From assembly GCA_963734685.1 (NCBI GenBank), contig CAVTIC010000002.1, positions 1 through 64,000 of the forward strand: 64,000 nucleotides of DNA, read 5' to 3'. The DNA is from JAOUEA01 sp963734685 (GTDB lineage: Bacteria > Actinomycetota > UBA4738 > HRBIN12). Every line of letters starts with the position of its first letter. Position 1 is the stretch's first letter. This document shows, piece by piece, positions 1 through 8,096 of the stretch. The translations under genes and the position numbers were made by a program. The notes below the pieces were generated by a model. That model did not search any database. It was given only the letters and a program-made list of their open reading frames with translations, and was not told the DNA's origin.

Positions 1-1
1 G

Positions 2-49
2 CCACGGGAGGTCGCCCGACTGATCCTGGCTATCCAGGACATCGGGTGA
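2..49 (+). CDS. C-terminal end of an unidentified protein (5' truncated)
   Basis: An open frame enters from the left edge and reads 15 residues ending REVARLILAIQDIG before a TGA at 47-49. The residues look like a genuine helical C-terminus, but too little is present to name a family. The next credible start lies more than 200 bases downstream, and I see no gene in between. Confidence 0.35.
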   Translation, partial: PREVARLILAIQDIG

Positions 50-267
50 CCTGGAGGCGGAGACGCAACCGAGGAGCAAGGAGGTCCCACATGGAGAACG
101 CGATACCCGCGCCTCAGGCTCGCCGAGGCCTTCTCCCCGTGTGGTCAGCCGGTTGGATCAAGTCGCCGGTCTCCGGCGTTGGGAACGCGCTTGAACCAGC
201 GAAACCTGGTGCTGATGGCCGAGCTGCCGCCCCCGGAACGAGCGGCACGATCGGAAGGGAGCTCGAG

Positions 268-501
268 ATGAACTTGGACGCGGATCGCCGTGACCAACCA
301 GCGATCGCTCGGGTCTGGCAAGGCGCCACTCTGGAGGAGGACGCTGTCGTCCGTTGGGCAGGATCGGATGTCGATCGGGCGGTCTACTTCCGCGACGACG
401 AACGAGGCGTTCTCGAACTGACTCCGGCCGTCGAGCACTACGACGTCGTTGCAGTAGAGATCCGCCCTCGCTTCTGTCACGGGGCAGGAGGGCTGAGATG
501 A
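268..501 (+). CDS. small hypothetical protein, coupled to the next gene
   Basis: A 77-residue acidic protein of unknown family. The ATG at 268 follows a purine-rich GGAAGGGAG stretch. The stop overlaps the start of the following membrane-protein gene as ATGA, the same coupling used three more times downstream. That overlap is the main reason to accept it. The frame is open further upstream, but the extra N-terminus is arginine- and proline-rich without domain character. It could also be a decayed fragment. No signal peptide or membrane segment is visible. Confidence 0.4.
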   Translation: MNLDADRRDQPAIARVWQGATLEEDAVVRWAGSDVDRAVYFRDDERGVLELTPAVEHYDVVAVEIRPRFCHGAGGLR

Positions 502-1307
502 ACTCCCCACAGGCCGGCTATGTCCGGGAGGCGACAGGGAAGGTCAGCGTGGCAACCGCAGACGGTACGTTCGAGGAAGCAACTGCGATCGCTGACTCGG
601 CAAGCGGCGATCGATGGGTGTTCTGGATCGGAGGTTGGGCGGCGATCGTTGGCGCGATCCTCGGGTTGATCGGGAACCTCATCCATCCGGTCACGCCGAT
701 CGACGATCCGGAAGGTGTGGCGCGAGTCATCGCCGACAGCGGCATCTGGGTGCCGGTCCACCTTGCGATCGTCTTCGGCATCGTCCTGATGCTTGGCGGC
801 CTGGTTGCCATCTACCACTCGATCCGCGGAGGGGTCGCAGGTGCGCTCGCCCGCTTCGGTCTGTTCATGGCCGTCGCCGGCGCCACGATCGGCTTGGTGC
901 TGGTCATCTTGGACGGCGTCGCAGCCAGACAGCTCGCGCAGGAGTGGGCCTCCGCGCCTCTTCACCAGAAGGCCACCGCACTCGGCCTCGTCCACGTCAA
1001 CGAGACCATCAACCTCGCGCTCGCCAGCCTCTTCAATGTCGTCTTCGCCGCTGCGACCTTCATGCTGTTCGGTCTCGCGGTGGCGATCAGCGACGTGTAC
1101 CCGCGGTGGCTGGGCTGGGTCGTCTTCCTGGCCGGGCTCGGGTCGATCGGCGCGGGCCTGATCCAGGCATACGTCGGGGAACCCACCGGAGCATCCAGGA
1201 CCTTGACCATCGTCGGCCCAACCGTCATCACGCTCTGGCTGCTGGTCATGGGGGTCCTGCTCGTGCGGATGGGCAAGGGACGTGCGGACGAAGGAGGAGT
1301 TACATGA
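498..1307 (+). CDS. six-helix membrane protein (DUF4386-like), copy 1
   Basis: This is an integral membrane protein of 269 residues with a soluble N-terminal tail of about 45 residues, then about six hydrophobic segments. It is strikingly similar to the protein at 8097-8867: both share GNLIHP near the end of helix 1, a DPEGVAR linker, an NFAL/NLAL-type helix with LFN, and QAYVGE before the last helices. The general form resembles the DUF4386-type family of unknown function. ATG 498 overlaps the previous stop and has GGAGGG upstream. The stop overlaps the oxidoreductase start (ATGA). The operon context with two reductases suggests a stress- or redox-linked membrane role, which is inference. 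Confidence 0.8.
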   Translation: MNSPQAGYVREATGKVSVATADGTFEEATAIADSASGDRWVFWIGGWAAIVGAILGLIGNLIHPVTPIDDPEGVARVIADSGIWVPVHLAIVFGIVLMLGGLVAIYHSIRGGVAGALARFGLFMAVAGATIGLVLVILDGVAARQLAQEWASAPLHQKATALGLVHVNETINLALASLFNVVFAAATFMLFGLAVAISDVYPRWLGWVVFLAGLGSIGAGLIQAYVGEPTGASRTLTIVGPTVITLWLLVMGVLLVRMGKGRADEGGVT

Positions 1308-2747
1308 GTTCCAGGATCACCTCTACCGTTGGCTCGATCCCATACCTCCGCGGCCTCCTGCACGGCCGGGTGACCGAGCCGGGCGATGAGGGATACGACG
1401 ATGCCCGTGCAGTCTTCTACGGCGGGTTCGAGCGACGGCCTGCGGCCATCGCTCGAGTCGCCGATGAGAGCGACGTCTCGCGTGTCGTGGAGTTCGCGCG
1501 CCAGAGCGAGCTGGAACTCGCCGTCCGCAGCGGCGGCCACAGCCTTGCCGGCCACGGCGTGTCCGATGGCGGGATCGTGCTCGACCTTCGGGACATGAAG
1601 GCACTAGGGATCGAACTCGACGGACGAACGGCGTGGGCCCAGACGGGCATCACCGCGCTCGAGTACTCGCGCGCGGCCGGGGCCCACGGCCTGGCGACCG
1701 GGTTCGGGGATGCCGGCTCGGTGGGGATCGGGGGGATCACGCTGGGCGGCGGGGTGGGGTACCTCGTGCGAAAGCACGGCCTCACCATCGACGACCTTCT
1801 GGCCGCCGAGGTCGTGACCGCGGACGGCCTGCTCCTGCACGTCGACGCCGAGAGCCACCCGGACCTGTTCTGGGCGATCCGCGGCGGCGGCGGCAACTTC
1901 GGGGTGGCGACCCGGTTCCGCTTCCGGCTCCACGCGCTCGACACTGTCGTGGGCGGGATGCTGATGCTCCCGGCGAGCAGCGAGCTCATCGCCTCCTTCG
2001 TCGCGCTGGCCGAGGCCGCGCCGGAGGAGCTTTCGACGATCGCCAACGTCATGCCGGCGCCACCGATGCCGTTCGTGCCGTCCGAGCATCAAGGGCGACT
2101 CGTGGTGATGGCCCTGATGTGCTTCGCCGGCGAGGTCGAGGCCGGGGAGCGCGCCGTCGCGCCCTTCCGGGCGCTCGCGGAACCGATCGCCGACATGGTC
2201 CGGCCGATGCGCTACCCGGAGATCTACCCGCCGGACGACGACTCCTACCACCCCGCCCGCGGTGGCGCGCACGATGTTCGTCGACGCCGTCGACCACGCT
2301 GTGGCGGCAACGATCGTCGAGCACCTCCAGGCGTCCGACGCGAGCGTGCGGGTGGCGCAGCTCCGGGTGCTCGGCGGCGCGATGGCCCGGGTGCCGGCCG
2401 ACGCGACGGCCTTCGCGCACCGGACGCGCCGGATCATGGTCAGCGTCGCGGCCTTCTACGCCGGCCCGGAGGATCGGCTCGCGCGGCAGGCGTGGGTCGA
2501 TGCCTTCGCGGCGACGCTCCGCCGGGGCGACGGGGGTGCCTACGTCAACTTCCTCGGCGACGAGGGCGAGGCGCGGATCCGCGAGGCATACCCAGGCCCG
2601 ACCTGGGATCGGCTCGTGGCCATCAAGACCCGCTATGACCCGACCAACCTCTTCCGGCTCAACCAGAACATCCCGCCTAGCTGGACGACGTCCCAGAGGC
2701 ATGAGGGAAAGAAGGCAGATCAGGCAGGATCGAAGAACGGAGGCTGA
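1304..2747 (+). pseudogene. FAD-binding oxidoreductase (berberine-bridge-enzyme type), frameshifted
   Basis: The product belongs to the FAD_binding_4/BBE family, which oxidises alcohols, sugars or related substrates with covalently bound FAD. The N-terminal part shows RSGGHSLAGHG (His79, the usual flavin-attachment His), GGITLGGGVGYL and a DLFWAIRGGGGNFG core. The C-terminal BBE segment YVNFLGDEGE...YDPTNLFRLNQNIPP lies in a different frame. The two halves join after SYHPA near 2256-2258, where one extra C in a GCCC run breaks the frame; removing it restores AVARTMFVD. Start ATG 1304 has AAGGAGGAG upstream and overlaps the preceding stop. With the indel as read, the protein loses its last 160 residues. 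Sequencing error or true pseudogene. Confidence 0.85.
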
Positions 2748-2748
2748 C

Positions 2749-3387
2749 ATGGGGATCGTGGCATGGGAGTTCGTGACCCTCGACGGAGTGATGGAAGCAC
2801 CGGAGACGTGGCAGTTCTCGACCGGTCTGTTCGACGAGGCGATGGGGAAGGCGGCGTTCGATCTGCTGATCGGGACCGACGCACTCCTGTTGGGGCGTGT
2901 GACATACGAGCTCTTCGCCGAGGCCTGGCCGTCGATGACCGACGAGGACGGTTTCGCCGATCGGATGAACGGCCTTCGCAAGCTCGTGGTCTCGACCACA
3001 CTCCAAGAACCACTCTCCTGGAATAACTCCACGCTCATCGACGGGGACGTGGTCGAGGAACTGGCCGCGCTGACGCAGGAGCCCGGACAGCGCATCTCGC
3101 TCGTTGGCAGCGCCGGACTCCTGAACGCGTTGATCCAGCACGACCTGATCGACGAGTACGAGATCTGGGTCCATCCCATCGTTGTCGGGAGCGGGAAGCG
3201 ACTGTTCGCGGACGGGACCCACACGCCCGTGCTGGAACTCGTGGAGACCAAGGCGTTCGACACAGGAGTCGTGGCCCTGACTTACCGGCCGCGGCGAGTG
3301 GAGTTGGCGGGCATCGAGGAGGAACGCGACCGTTCGGCAGATGACCAGGTGCACAGGCGGATCACCGACGACGGGAGGAAGGGATGA
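2749..3387 (+). CDS. dihydrofolate reductase-like (RibD C-terminal domain) protein 1
   Basis: This is a soluble 212-residue member of the bacterial DHFR-like/RibD-C superfamily, NADPH-dependent reductases mostly without a known substrate. Family marks are the N-terminal FVTLDGVMEAPETW, LLLGRVTYELFAEAWP, KLVVSTTL, the ISLVGSAGLLNAL nucleotide-binding segment and HPIVVGSGKRLF. The ATG follows the preceding stop by one base, and the 3' end overlaps the next start (ATGA), so the gene is part of the operon. The last 35 residues are charged and beyond the usual domain end. It is one of three such paralogues in the first 12.6 kb. Confidence 0.85.
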   Translation: MGIVAWEFVTLDGVMEAPETWQFSTGLFDEAMGKAAFDLLIGTDALLLGRVTYELFAEAWPSMTDEDGFADRMNGLRKLVVSTTLQEPLSWNNSTLIDGDVVEELAALTQEPGQRISLVGSAGLLNALIQHDLIDEYEIWVHPIVVGSGKRLFADGTHTPVLELVETKAFDTGVVALTYRPRRVELAGIEEERDRSADDQVHRRITDDGRKG

Positions 3388-3785
3388 GCGGTGAGCTCCT
3401 GCTGTCCGACGATGCGCGTTCAACCGCGGGCATCCTCCTGCTCACTGTCGTGGCCGTCGAGTACGGAGGAACGTTCATGCTGCGGGTCGTCCGCGGCCGG
3501 GTCCCGATGACGCCGTTCCAGAGGTCGTTCGCGCGGGCGGGGCACGCTCATGCGGGCGTTCTCGTGATCGCGGCGCTCGTCTGCCAGCTCCTCGCCGATG
3601 CCGCGGACGTGAGCGGGCTCGAGGGCACGGTTGATGACCTGAAGGACGGCGGCGAGGCCGTGACTGGCGCCGGCGCCGAGCCCATGGCCGCTCCCGTCGA
3701 GACCCCTGGGGAGACCGTAACCACCGGTTCACGGCTCGTGGAGGGCCTGGCCACCGCTCTCTCGAGTGAGATCGGATGGACCTAA
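3384..3785 (+). CDS. small membrane protein, copy 1, with replaced C-terminus
   Basis: Residues 9 to about 65 are nearly identical to the protein at 8870-9271 (ARSTAGILLLT, VEYGGTFML, VVRGRVPMTPFQ, FARAGHAHAGVLV). They include two membrane helices and a conserved His-containing AGHAHAG motif. After LADAADV the similarity stops: the paralogue continues with two more helices, while this copy ends in about 60 polar residues rich in Gly, Ala, Pro and Thr. No frame nearby restores the missing helices, so this is a truncation or recombination rather than a single indel. The start overlaps the upstream DHFR-like stop. Function unknown; probably degraded. Confidence 0.6.
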   Translation: MSGELLLSDDARSTAGILLLTVVAVEYGGTFMLRVVRGRVPMTPFQRSFARAGHAHAGVLVIAALVCQLLADAADVSGLEGTVDDLKDGGEAVTGAGAEPMAAPVETPGETVTTGSRLVEGLATALSSEIGWT

Positions 3786-3834
3786 GAGATCCGGCGTGTC
3801 GACCGGAGCAAGCGAGGACCGAAAGGAGATCGAG

Positions 3835-4428
3835 ATGCGCAAGGTGATCGTGCAGGACTGGATGACGCTCGATGGCGTGGTGCAGGCGCCCGGCGCCCCC
3901 GACGAGGACACGACCGGAGGCTTCGAGCACGGAGGCTGGAGCCTGCCCTACTTCGGCGACAACGCCCAGAAGTGGGTGGTCGAGAACCTGACCGGGGCGG
4001 GCGGCTTCCTGCTCGGGCGACGCACCTACGAGACCTTCGCGTCCTACTGGCCGAACGCATCCGAGGAGGAACGGCCGATCGCTGAACCTCTGAACACGAG
4101 GCCGAAGTACGTGGCGTCGACAACGCTCACCGAGCCGCTCGACTGGCACAACTCGATGGTGCTCCAGGGCGACGTGGCGAAGGCCGTGGACGCCCTGAAG
4201 CGAGAGGAGGGCGATGACCTGCTGGTGATCGGCAGTGTGGAGCTGGTGCAGACGCTGATCGAGAACGGTCTCGTCGACGAGTTCAGGGTGATGATCGACC
4301 CTCTCGTCGTTGGTGGCGGCAAGCGCATCTTCCGCGATGACGGTGTGCTCAGGCCGCTGCGGCTCGTCGACAGCCAGGTGACCACCACGGGCGCGATCCT
4401 TGCGACCTACGCTCCGGCGGAGGCCTGA
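3835..4428 (+). CDS. dihydrofolate reductase-like (RibD C-terminal domain) protein 2
   Basis: A 197-residue DHFR-like reductase. Motifs include QDWMTLDGVVQAPGAPDED, GGFLLGRRTYETFASYWP, KYVASTTLTEPLDW, LLVIGSVELVQTL and DPLVVGGGKRIF. It resembles the protein at 2749-3387 in fold but diverges in sequence, so it is an older paralogue. ATG 3835 is preceded by GAAAGGAGAT at good spacing. It lies about 50 bases after the operon's truncated membrane gene on the same strand and is probably cotranscribed. Substrate unknown. Confidence 0.85.
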   Translation: MRKVIVQDWMTLDGVVQAPGAPDEDTTGGFEHGGWSLPYFGDNAQKWVVENLTGAGGFLLGRRTYETFASYWPNASEEERPIAEPLNTRPKYVASTTLTEPLDWHNSMVLQGDVAKAVDALKREEGDDLLVIGSVELVQTLIENGLVDEFRVMIDPLVVGGGKRIFRDDGVLRPLRLVDSQVTTTGAILATYAPAEA

Positions 4429-4507
4429 CCGCGCGGGCCCATGGCCCGAGCGGGCCGAGGGTTCTCGTCCGCCGACCGACACCAACGACGAAGGAAGGAG
4501 CGAGAGG

Positions 4508-4686
4508 ATGGCTGTACGAACACCGGTGCCCGAGCCGCTCGTCGCTGCGATGCCGCGGCCGTGACACCGTGGGCGGAGGCGAAGGAGCGCATCGAGACGC
4601 CGGAGCGAGACAGGACCTACGGCGCGTTCGGGATCCAGCTCCGCAAGGATCATCGCGACTACGTGCGCGCTCGGAGGGACCGTTAG
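4508..4686 (+). pseudogene. remnant of a PPOX/F420-type flavin-binding enzyme N-terminus
   Basis: A start with a strong GAAGGAAGGAGCGAGAGG leader opens MAVRTPVPEP and stops after 18 codons. A shifted frame continues VTPWAEAKERIETPE, then runs to a TAG at 4684-4686. The MAVRTPV opening and the TPWAEA helix resemble the N-terminus of pyridoxamine-phosphate-oxidase-like actinobacterial proteins, but the flavin-binding barrel is absent. I read it as a decayed fragment. The family assignment rests on a short match. Confidence 0.4.
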
Positions 4687-4830
4687 GAAACCGTGATGCT
4701 CGCATTGTCGGCTCGTCGAGATCCGAGATCTCATGCTCGACCTCGCGAAGCGGCGGTGGGCCGCCGGCCCGGCGCGTCCGTGCCGGGAGGGATCGCAATC
4801 AACTAGGCGCGCTCGCTCCTCCTGCTGGAA

Positions 4831-6036
4831 CTACCCGACCCGGGCGGCCCTGTGGAGTTCGAGGGCACCCGACACGCCCTTCAGCTCGACCGGCCCGATG
4901 GGCGTGAACGTCACGGACGTCCCCTCGGTCGCGTCCACGACCTCCCGAGTCACCAGCACCTCGCCCGGCCTCGCGTACTCGGCGATCCTGGCCGCGATGT
5001 TGACCGTCCGCCCGTAGTAGTCGCCTCCTTGGAAGATGACCGGTCCGGCATGGATGCCGACGTGGGCCGGCGGAAGCTCGTGCGCGTCGACGCCCTCCAC
5101 CATGTCGAGCGCGCCGAGCACGCCCTGACCCGGATCCCGGAAGAAGAACATCACCCCGTCCCCGAGCCACTTCACCGGTTCGCCTCCGTACTCCTGTGAG
5201 GAACGCCGCACGAGGGTGGACAGCGTCGCCGCCAGGTCCGCGGCGGCCTCGTCACCGCGCTCCTCGGTCAGCCGCGTGTAGCCGGTGATGTCCAGGAAGC
5301 ACAGCGCGGGCTGATGGCGTAGCCGATCGAGCAGGCCGGCCCCTTCGAGCACATCCTCGACCGCCTCGACGGAGCTCGCGCTCCACGCGTGCTCCTGTTG
5401 CCCATGGTAAAGCGCGACGAGCGCCTGCTCCGTGAGCGAGGCCATCCTGGTTCCCAGGTCGCCCTGCGACATCAACATCTCGCCCCCCGACATGCCGGCC
5501 TCGGTCAACGGCCGAACGACCTCGCTCCTCCACCAGTTCGTCTCGGTCTCGGCGATCCGTCGCAGGCTGTCTCCGTATGCCCGGAGCCAGCGCTCGATCA
5601 CGATCGGTCGGAACCCGTTCGCGAGCTGAAGTTCCATCACAGGTAGGATCGCCATCTCGTCTTCTCGCACCAGATCATCGGGCCTAGGCTCGGCGAAACC
5701 GGAGGCTTCGCGCACCACCATCAGGAGCTCTATCGGCACGTCCGTCCGCTCACTCAGCTGCCTGAAGGTCGTGCCTGTGAACCCGGCGAACCTGTCGAAC
5801 GCGGCCCCGTCCAGGAACGCGAACGACAGCACCCCGTCCCGGACGGCGGCGGCCATGCCCTCGAGCGGCACGCCGGACCGCTCCAAGCTCTGCACCCACC
5901 GTGCCCGGCGCACATCGCCCGACGAGAACGTGTCTCCCGAACCGGGGCTCAGGAGGCCGAGCTCGACCAACCGGTCGACGTACCCGAGATCGACCCCCGC
6001 CTTCGTGGCCATCTCCTGGCGCGAGTGCTCGTCCAC
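4831..6036 (-). CDS. class III nucleotidyl cyclase with N-terminal regulatory domain, copy 1
   Basis: A 401-residue soluble protein that should make cAMP or a related cyclic nucleotide. The C-terminal third is the catalytic domain: ALCFLDITGYTRL (first metal Asp), VKWLGDGVMFFF (second Asp region), GGDYYGRTVNIAARI (Asn/Arg pair) and PVELKGVSG at the end. The N-terminal part starts with a MerR-like helix-turn-helix (AGVDLGYVDRLVELGLL, then FSSGDVRRARWVQ) and a helical linker, the arrangement of the Rv1264-type adenylate cyclase regulatory domain. ATG 6036 opens the family-like N-terminus. A close paralogue lies at 53771-55051. Monocistronic and convergent with the preceding genes. Confidence 0.85.
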   Translation of the reverse strand: MDEHSRQEMATKAGVDLGYVDRLVELGLLSPGSGDTFSSGDVRRARWVQSLERSGVPLEGMAAAVRDGVLSFAFLDGAAFDRFAGFTGTTFRQLSERTDVPIELLMVVREASGFAEPRPDDLVREDEMAILPVMELQLANGFRPIVIERWLRAYGDSLRRIAETETNWWRSEVVRPLTEAGMSGGEMLMSQGDLGTRMASLTEQALVALYHGQQEHAWSASSVEAVEDVLEGAGLLDRLRHQPALCFLDITGYTRLTEERGDEAAADLAATLSTLVRRSSQEYGGEPVKWLGDGVMFFFRDPGQGVLGALDMVEGVDAHELPPAHVGIHAGPVIFQGGDYYGRTVNIAARIAEYARPGEVLVTREVVDATEGTSVTFTPIGPVELKGVSGALELHRAARVG

Positions 6037-6128
6037 AGAAAGTGATCGTAGCCGGACAGGGACTCTTCACCGACTCGAGATGCCCGGCCAGAGCTTGTGA
6101 TTGATCGTCATATGGATCGAACGGACCT

Positions 6129-6257
6129 ACACCCCGGCGGCGCCAACTCGCCCTCGGCAAGCTCACCCCGATCGAGTTCGAGACCGTCTTCGAGGCTGCC
6201 CAGGGTGTGAGGGCGACTTCACGGGCGGCAGGGCGACGAGAGGGACCGGCGGGATGA
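6129..6257 (+). mobile_element. IS3-family transposase C-terminal remnant
   Basis: One frame reads TPRRRQLALGKLTPIEFET, the characteristic end of IS3-family OrfB integrases (R-R-H-S-x-L-G-x-L-[ST]-P-x-E-F-E type), then runs out to a TGA at 6255-6257. Nothing upstream in this frame or others encodes the rest of the DDE domain. It is therefore a scar of an old insertion. No terminal inverted repeats could be matched by eye. Confidence 0.6.
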
Positions 6258-6408
6258 GCGATCGCCAGCAGAAGAAGTCGAAGAAGAAGCAGAAGCTCGA
6301 TCCGCGGCCGAGGCGCATCGCCTGCTGGAGCGATTCATCGACACCTGGCCCCTTGAGCGGGGGGAGGGTCCCCGCCGTCGGACCTGCAGGCGGTTGAGCC
6401 CGGAAGCG

Positions 6409-6511
6409 GCCTCTGACCTGCTGTGGGTACTACCCTCCTTAACCTGTGGGTCCTCTCCGAATGCAGTGTCGTATTGCCTGGTCAAGAGATACTGAGAACA
6501 CCCCACCAACC
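6409..6511 (+). repeat. 103-bp repeat R1
   Basis: This segment aligns without gaps to 9514-9616. The first 48 bases (GCCTCTGACCTGCTGTGGG onward) and the last 20 (around CTGAGAACACCCCACC) are nearly identical, while the middle 35 bases differ. A shorter version of the left block lies at 38184-38228. In both full copies one frame reads ASDLLW-x-LP-x-LTCG and stops at the same TGA (offset 84). Nature unknown: candidates are a mobile-element end, a degenerate gene 3' end, or a structured element. Confidence 0.7.
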
Positions 6512-6638
6512 TCTCGCAGAGTGAACAGTTCAAGGGAATCACCAACGCCGTTCAGCGAGCGGCATGTCGCGGGGATGCGGCCGATCCCCGCGCACCGATC
6601 GTCAATCTCGATCCCGGCGGCGGTTTCTCGACGCGCCC

Positions 6639-7085
6639 TCAGCCGTCGTCCCGCTCGACAGCTTCCTCCGGGGCGGTGGTGTTCTGTCCGACCACGATCC
6701 TCCAGATGCCGTCACCGCGACGCCAGACGTAGCTCGGCAAGCCCGCTCCGGACGGGGTGCCGGCGGGATCGAAATATCGCTGGTTGACACCGGTGAGCAC
6801 CACATCGTCTGAGATGAACAACAGATGCTCGATTTCGTAGCTGACTGAGCTCCCATCAGCGAACGCCCCCGGCAAGACACTCCGAGTGAACTCGCTGATG
6901 GCGTCAAACCCGATGAGCCGGCGTCCCCCACCCGTCACCCACACAGCGTCCCTATCGAACAGTGACAGGAAGCCAGCGGCATCTTCGTAGCGCTGGGTGC
7001 GTTCGAGCTCGGCCACCCGGCCGGTGAGCGCCTCGACGACTTCTGCAGGAGCATCCGCCGGGATAACCGTTGGCATGCCAGGCAT
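6639..7085 (-). CDS. SnoaL-like / SgcJ-EcaC family protein
   Basis: A soluble 148-residue protein of the NTF2/SnoaL-like (DUF4440) fold. The pattern is an N-terminal helix (VEALTGRVAELERTQRYEDAAGFLSLFDRDAVWV), a central GRRLIGFDAISEF loop and C-terminal strands ending SYVWRRGDGIWRIVVGQNT. Family members are small isomerase- or lyase-like enzymes or simple ligand-binding proteins, so the substrate cannot be inferred. It sits between mobile-element scars (IS3 remnant and R1 on one side, IS110 remnant on the other) and appears intact. Confidence 0.75.
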   Translation of the reverse strand: MPGMPTVIPADAPAEVVEALTGRVAELERTQRYEDAAGFLSLFDRDAVWVTGGGRRLIGFDAISEFTRSVLPGAFADGSSVSYEIEHLLFISDDVVLTGVNQRYFDPAGTPSGAGLPSYVWRRGDGIWRIVVGQNTTAPEEAVERDDG

Positions 7086-7116
7086 CGTACCGAGCGTGAT
7101 GCTCCTATGCGTTGCG

Positions 7117-7338
7117 TCAAGGCGTGATGGCCACGAACATCTCCCTCGCGACGTAGCGCTTGAGGCACTGGATCATCTCCATCTTGTTCTTGCCTTCAGC
7201 GCTCCTTCGGGCCACGTACGCCTTCGTGCGCTCGTCACAGCTCATCAGGACCATCACGATCGTCCACAGGGCGTTGGGCCGATCGGTGCCCCGCCACGGT
7301 TGAGGCGGTATCGGTGAAGCCGGCCACGTCGGCGCCAC
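7117..7338 (-). mobile_element. IS110-family transposase C-terminal remnant
   Basis: The frame encodes NALWTIVMVLMSCDERT, then KAYVARRSAEGKNK and ECLKRY-like residues, the typical C-terminal end of IS110 (Transposase_20) recombinases just after the catalytic Ser region. The N-terminal DEDD domain is missing and the upstream residues do not match. No flanking element end or bridge-RNA candidate was found. It is a decayed fragment ending 4 bases from the MerR-type gene. Confidence 0.6.
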
Positions 7339-7341
7339 ACC

Positions 7342-7977
7342 CTACCGGCCGGCATGGCGTTTCGCCGAGTGATGCTCCTGCGCTAGACGCCGGAGGGCGT
7401 CCAACACGACCTCGAAGACCACGGTTCCCACCACCGCGGACTCGACCGTTCGTTCCCGGTCGGCACCAGCGGGGGTCTGCCTCACCTCCCACGCCGCCAA
7501 CCGATCGGCCAGCCGCGCGTAACGGGAGAAGACCCGGGCGTCCACACGCCATCCGAGTGAGCGAAGCGTGGCGAGCGAGTCCGCGAGCTCGTCCCTACCG
7601 GGGGCGTCGGGCTTGACGACCCAGCTCAGATCCTCATCGATGAAATGGTCAACGTCGTGTCGTGAATCCGCCAACTCCGCCGCCGGGAGGGACGCGTGGA
7701 GCCGGCGACCGAGGGCATAGTGGGCGACGCCCAGCACGTCATGGAGAGAGAGCTTCTCGTCGTCGATCGCGTCCAGCACGTGGCGGATCGTCGCGATCGG
7801 TAGGTCTCCCAGATCGGCGAGCGCCCTGACCAGACGCAGCCGCCGGACGTGCTCAGGCCCGTACTCCGCCTGGTTCGGGGCGCTCAGCGTGCCGGGTGGA
7901 AGCAGGCCCTCGCGCAGATAGAACTTGATGGTCGGCACCGACGCGCCGCTCTCGACACTCAGCTCGGAGATCTTCAC
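7342..7977 (-). CDS. MerR-family transcriptional regulator
   Basis: A 211-residue one-component regulator. Residues 1-70 form a MerR winged helix (VKISELSVESGASVPTIKFY, LREGLLPPG, YGPEHVRRLRLVRAL). The rest is a helical effector domain of unknown ligand. I start at GTG 7977 because the family N-terminus MKISELS begins there; the frame is open further upstream but that stretch covers the intergenic operator region. It is divergent from the membrane-protein pair at 8097-9271, with palindromic sites between them, and is the likely regulator of that pair and of itself. Confidence 0.85.
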   Translation of the reverse strand: MKISELSVESGASVPTIKFYLREGLLPPGTLSAPNQAEYGPEHVRRLRLVRALADLGDLPIATIRHVLDAIDDEKLSLHDVLGVAHYALGRRLHASLPAAELADSRHDVDHFIDEDLSWVVKPDAPGRDELADSLATLRSLGWRVDARVFSRYARLADRLAAWEVRQTPAGADRERTVESAVVGTVVFEVVLDALRRLAQEHHSAKRHAGR

Positions 7978-7999
7978 CCTTCGACCAGCCTCTTCGGGG

Positions 8000-8054
8000 T
8001 TGACATCTACGGCGGATAGTAGCACTATCCGAATAGCAGACAGTTCAACTATCC
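8000..8054. promoter_or_regulatory. divergent promoter/operator region with ACTATCC sites
   Basis: TTGACA at 8000-8005 is followed by a perfect 17-base palindrome, GGATAGT-AGC-ACTATCC, at 8014-8030. A second ACTATCC half-site lies at 8048-8054, 24 bases further. The palindrome sits 37 bases upstream of the MerR-type start and 67 bases before the membrane gene, where a MerR regulator would bind. Palindrome and half-site are seen directly; the operator role is inference. Confidence 0.5.
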
Positions 8055-8096
8055 ATATCGACAATAGCTCGATCCGCCGGAGGGGAGGGATCCGAG

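Noticed and set aside
6254..6397. Lys-rich frame MSDRQQKKSKKKQKLDP
   Set aside because: Low-complexity start, no ribosome site, and it overlaps the IS3 scar.
6409..7338. R1 as the bridge RNA of the IS110 remnant
   Set aside because: An intact SnoaL-like gene separates them and R2 and R3 have no IS110 nearby, so linkage is unsupported.
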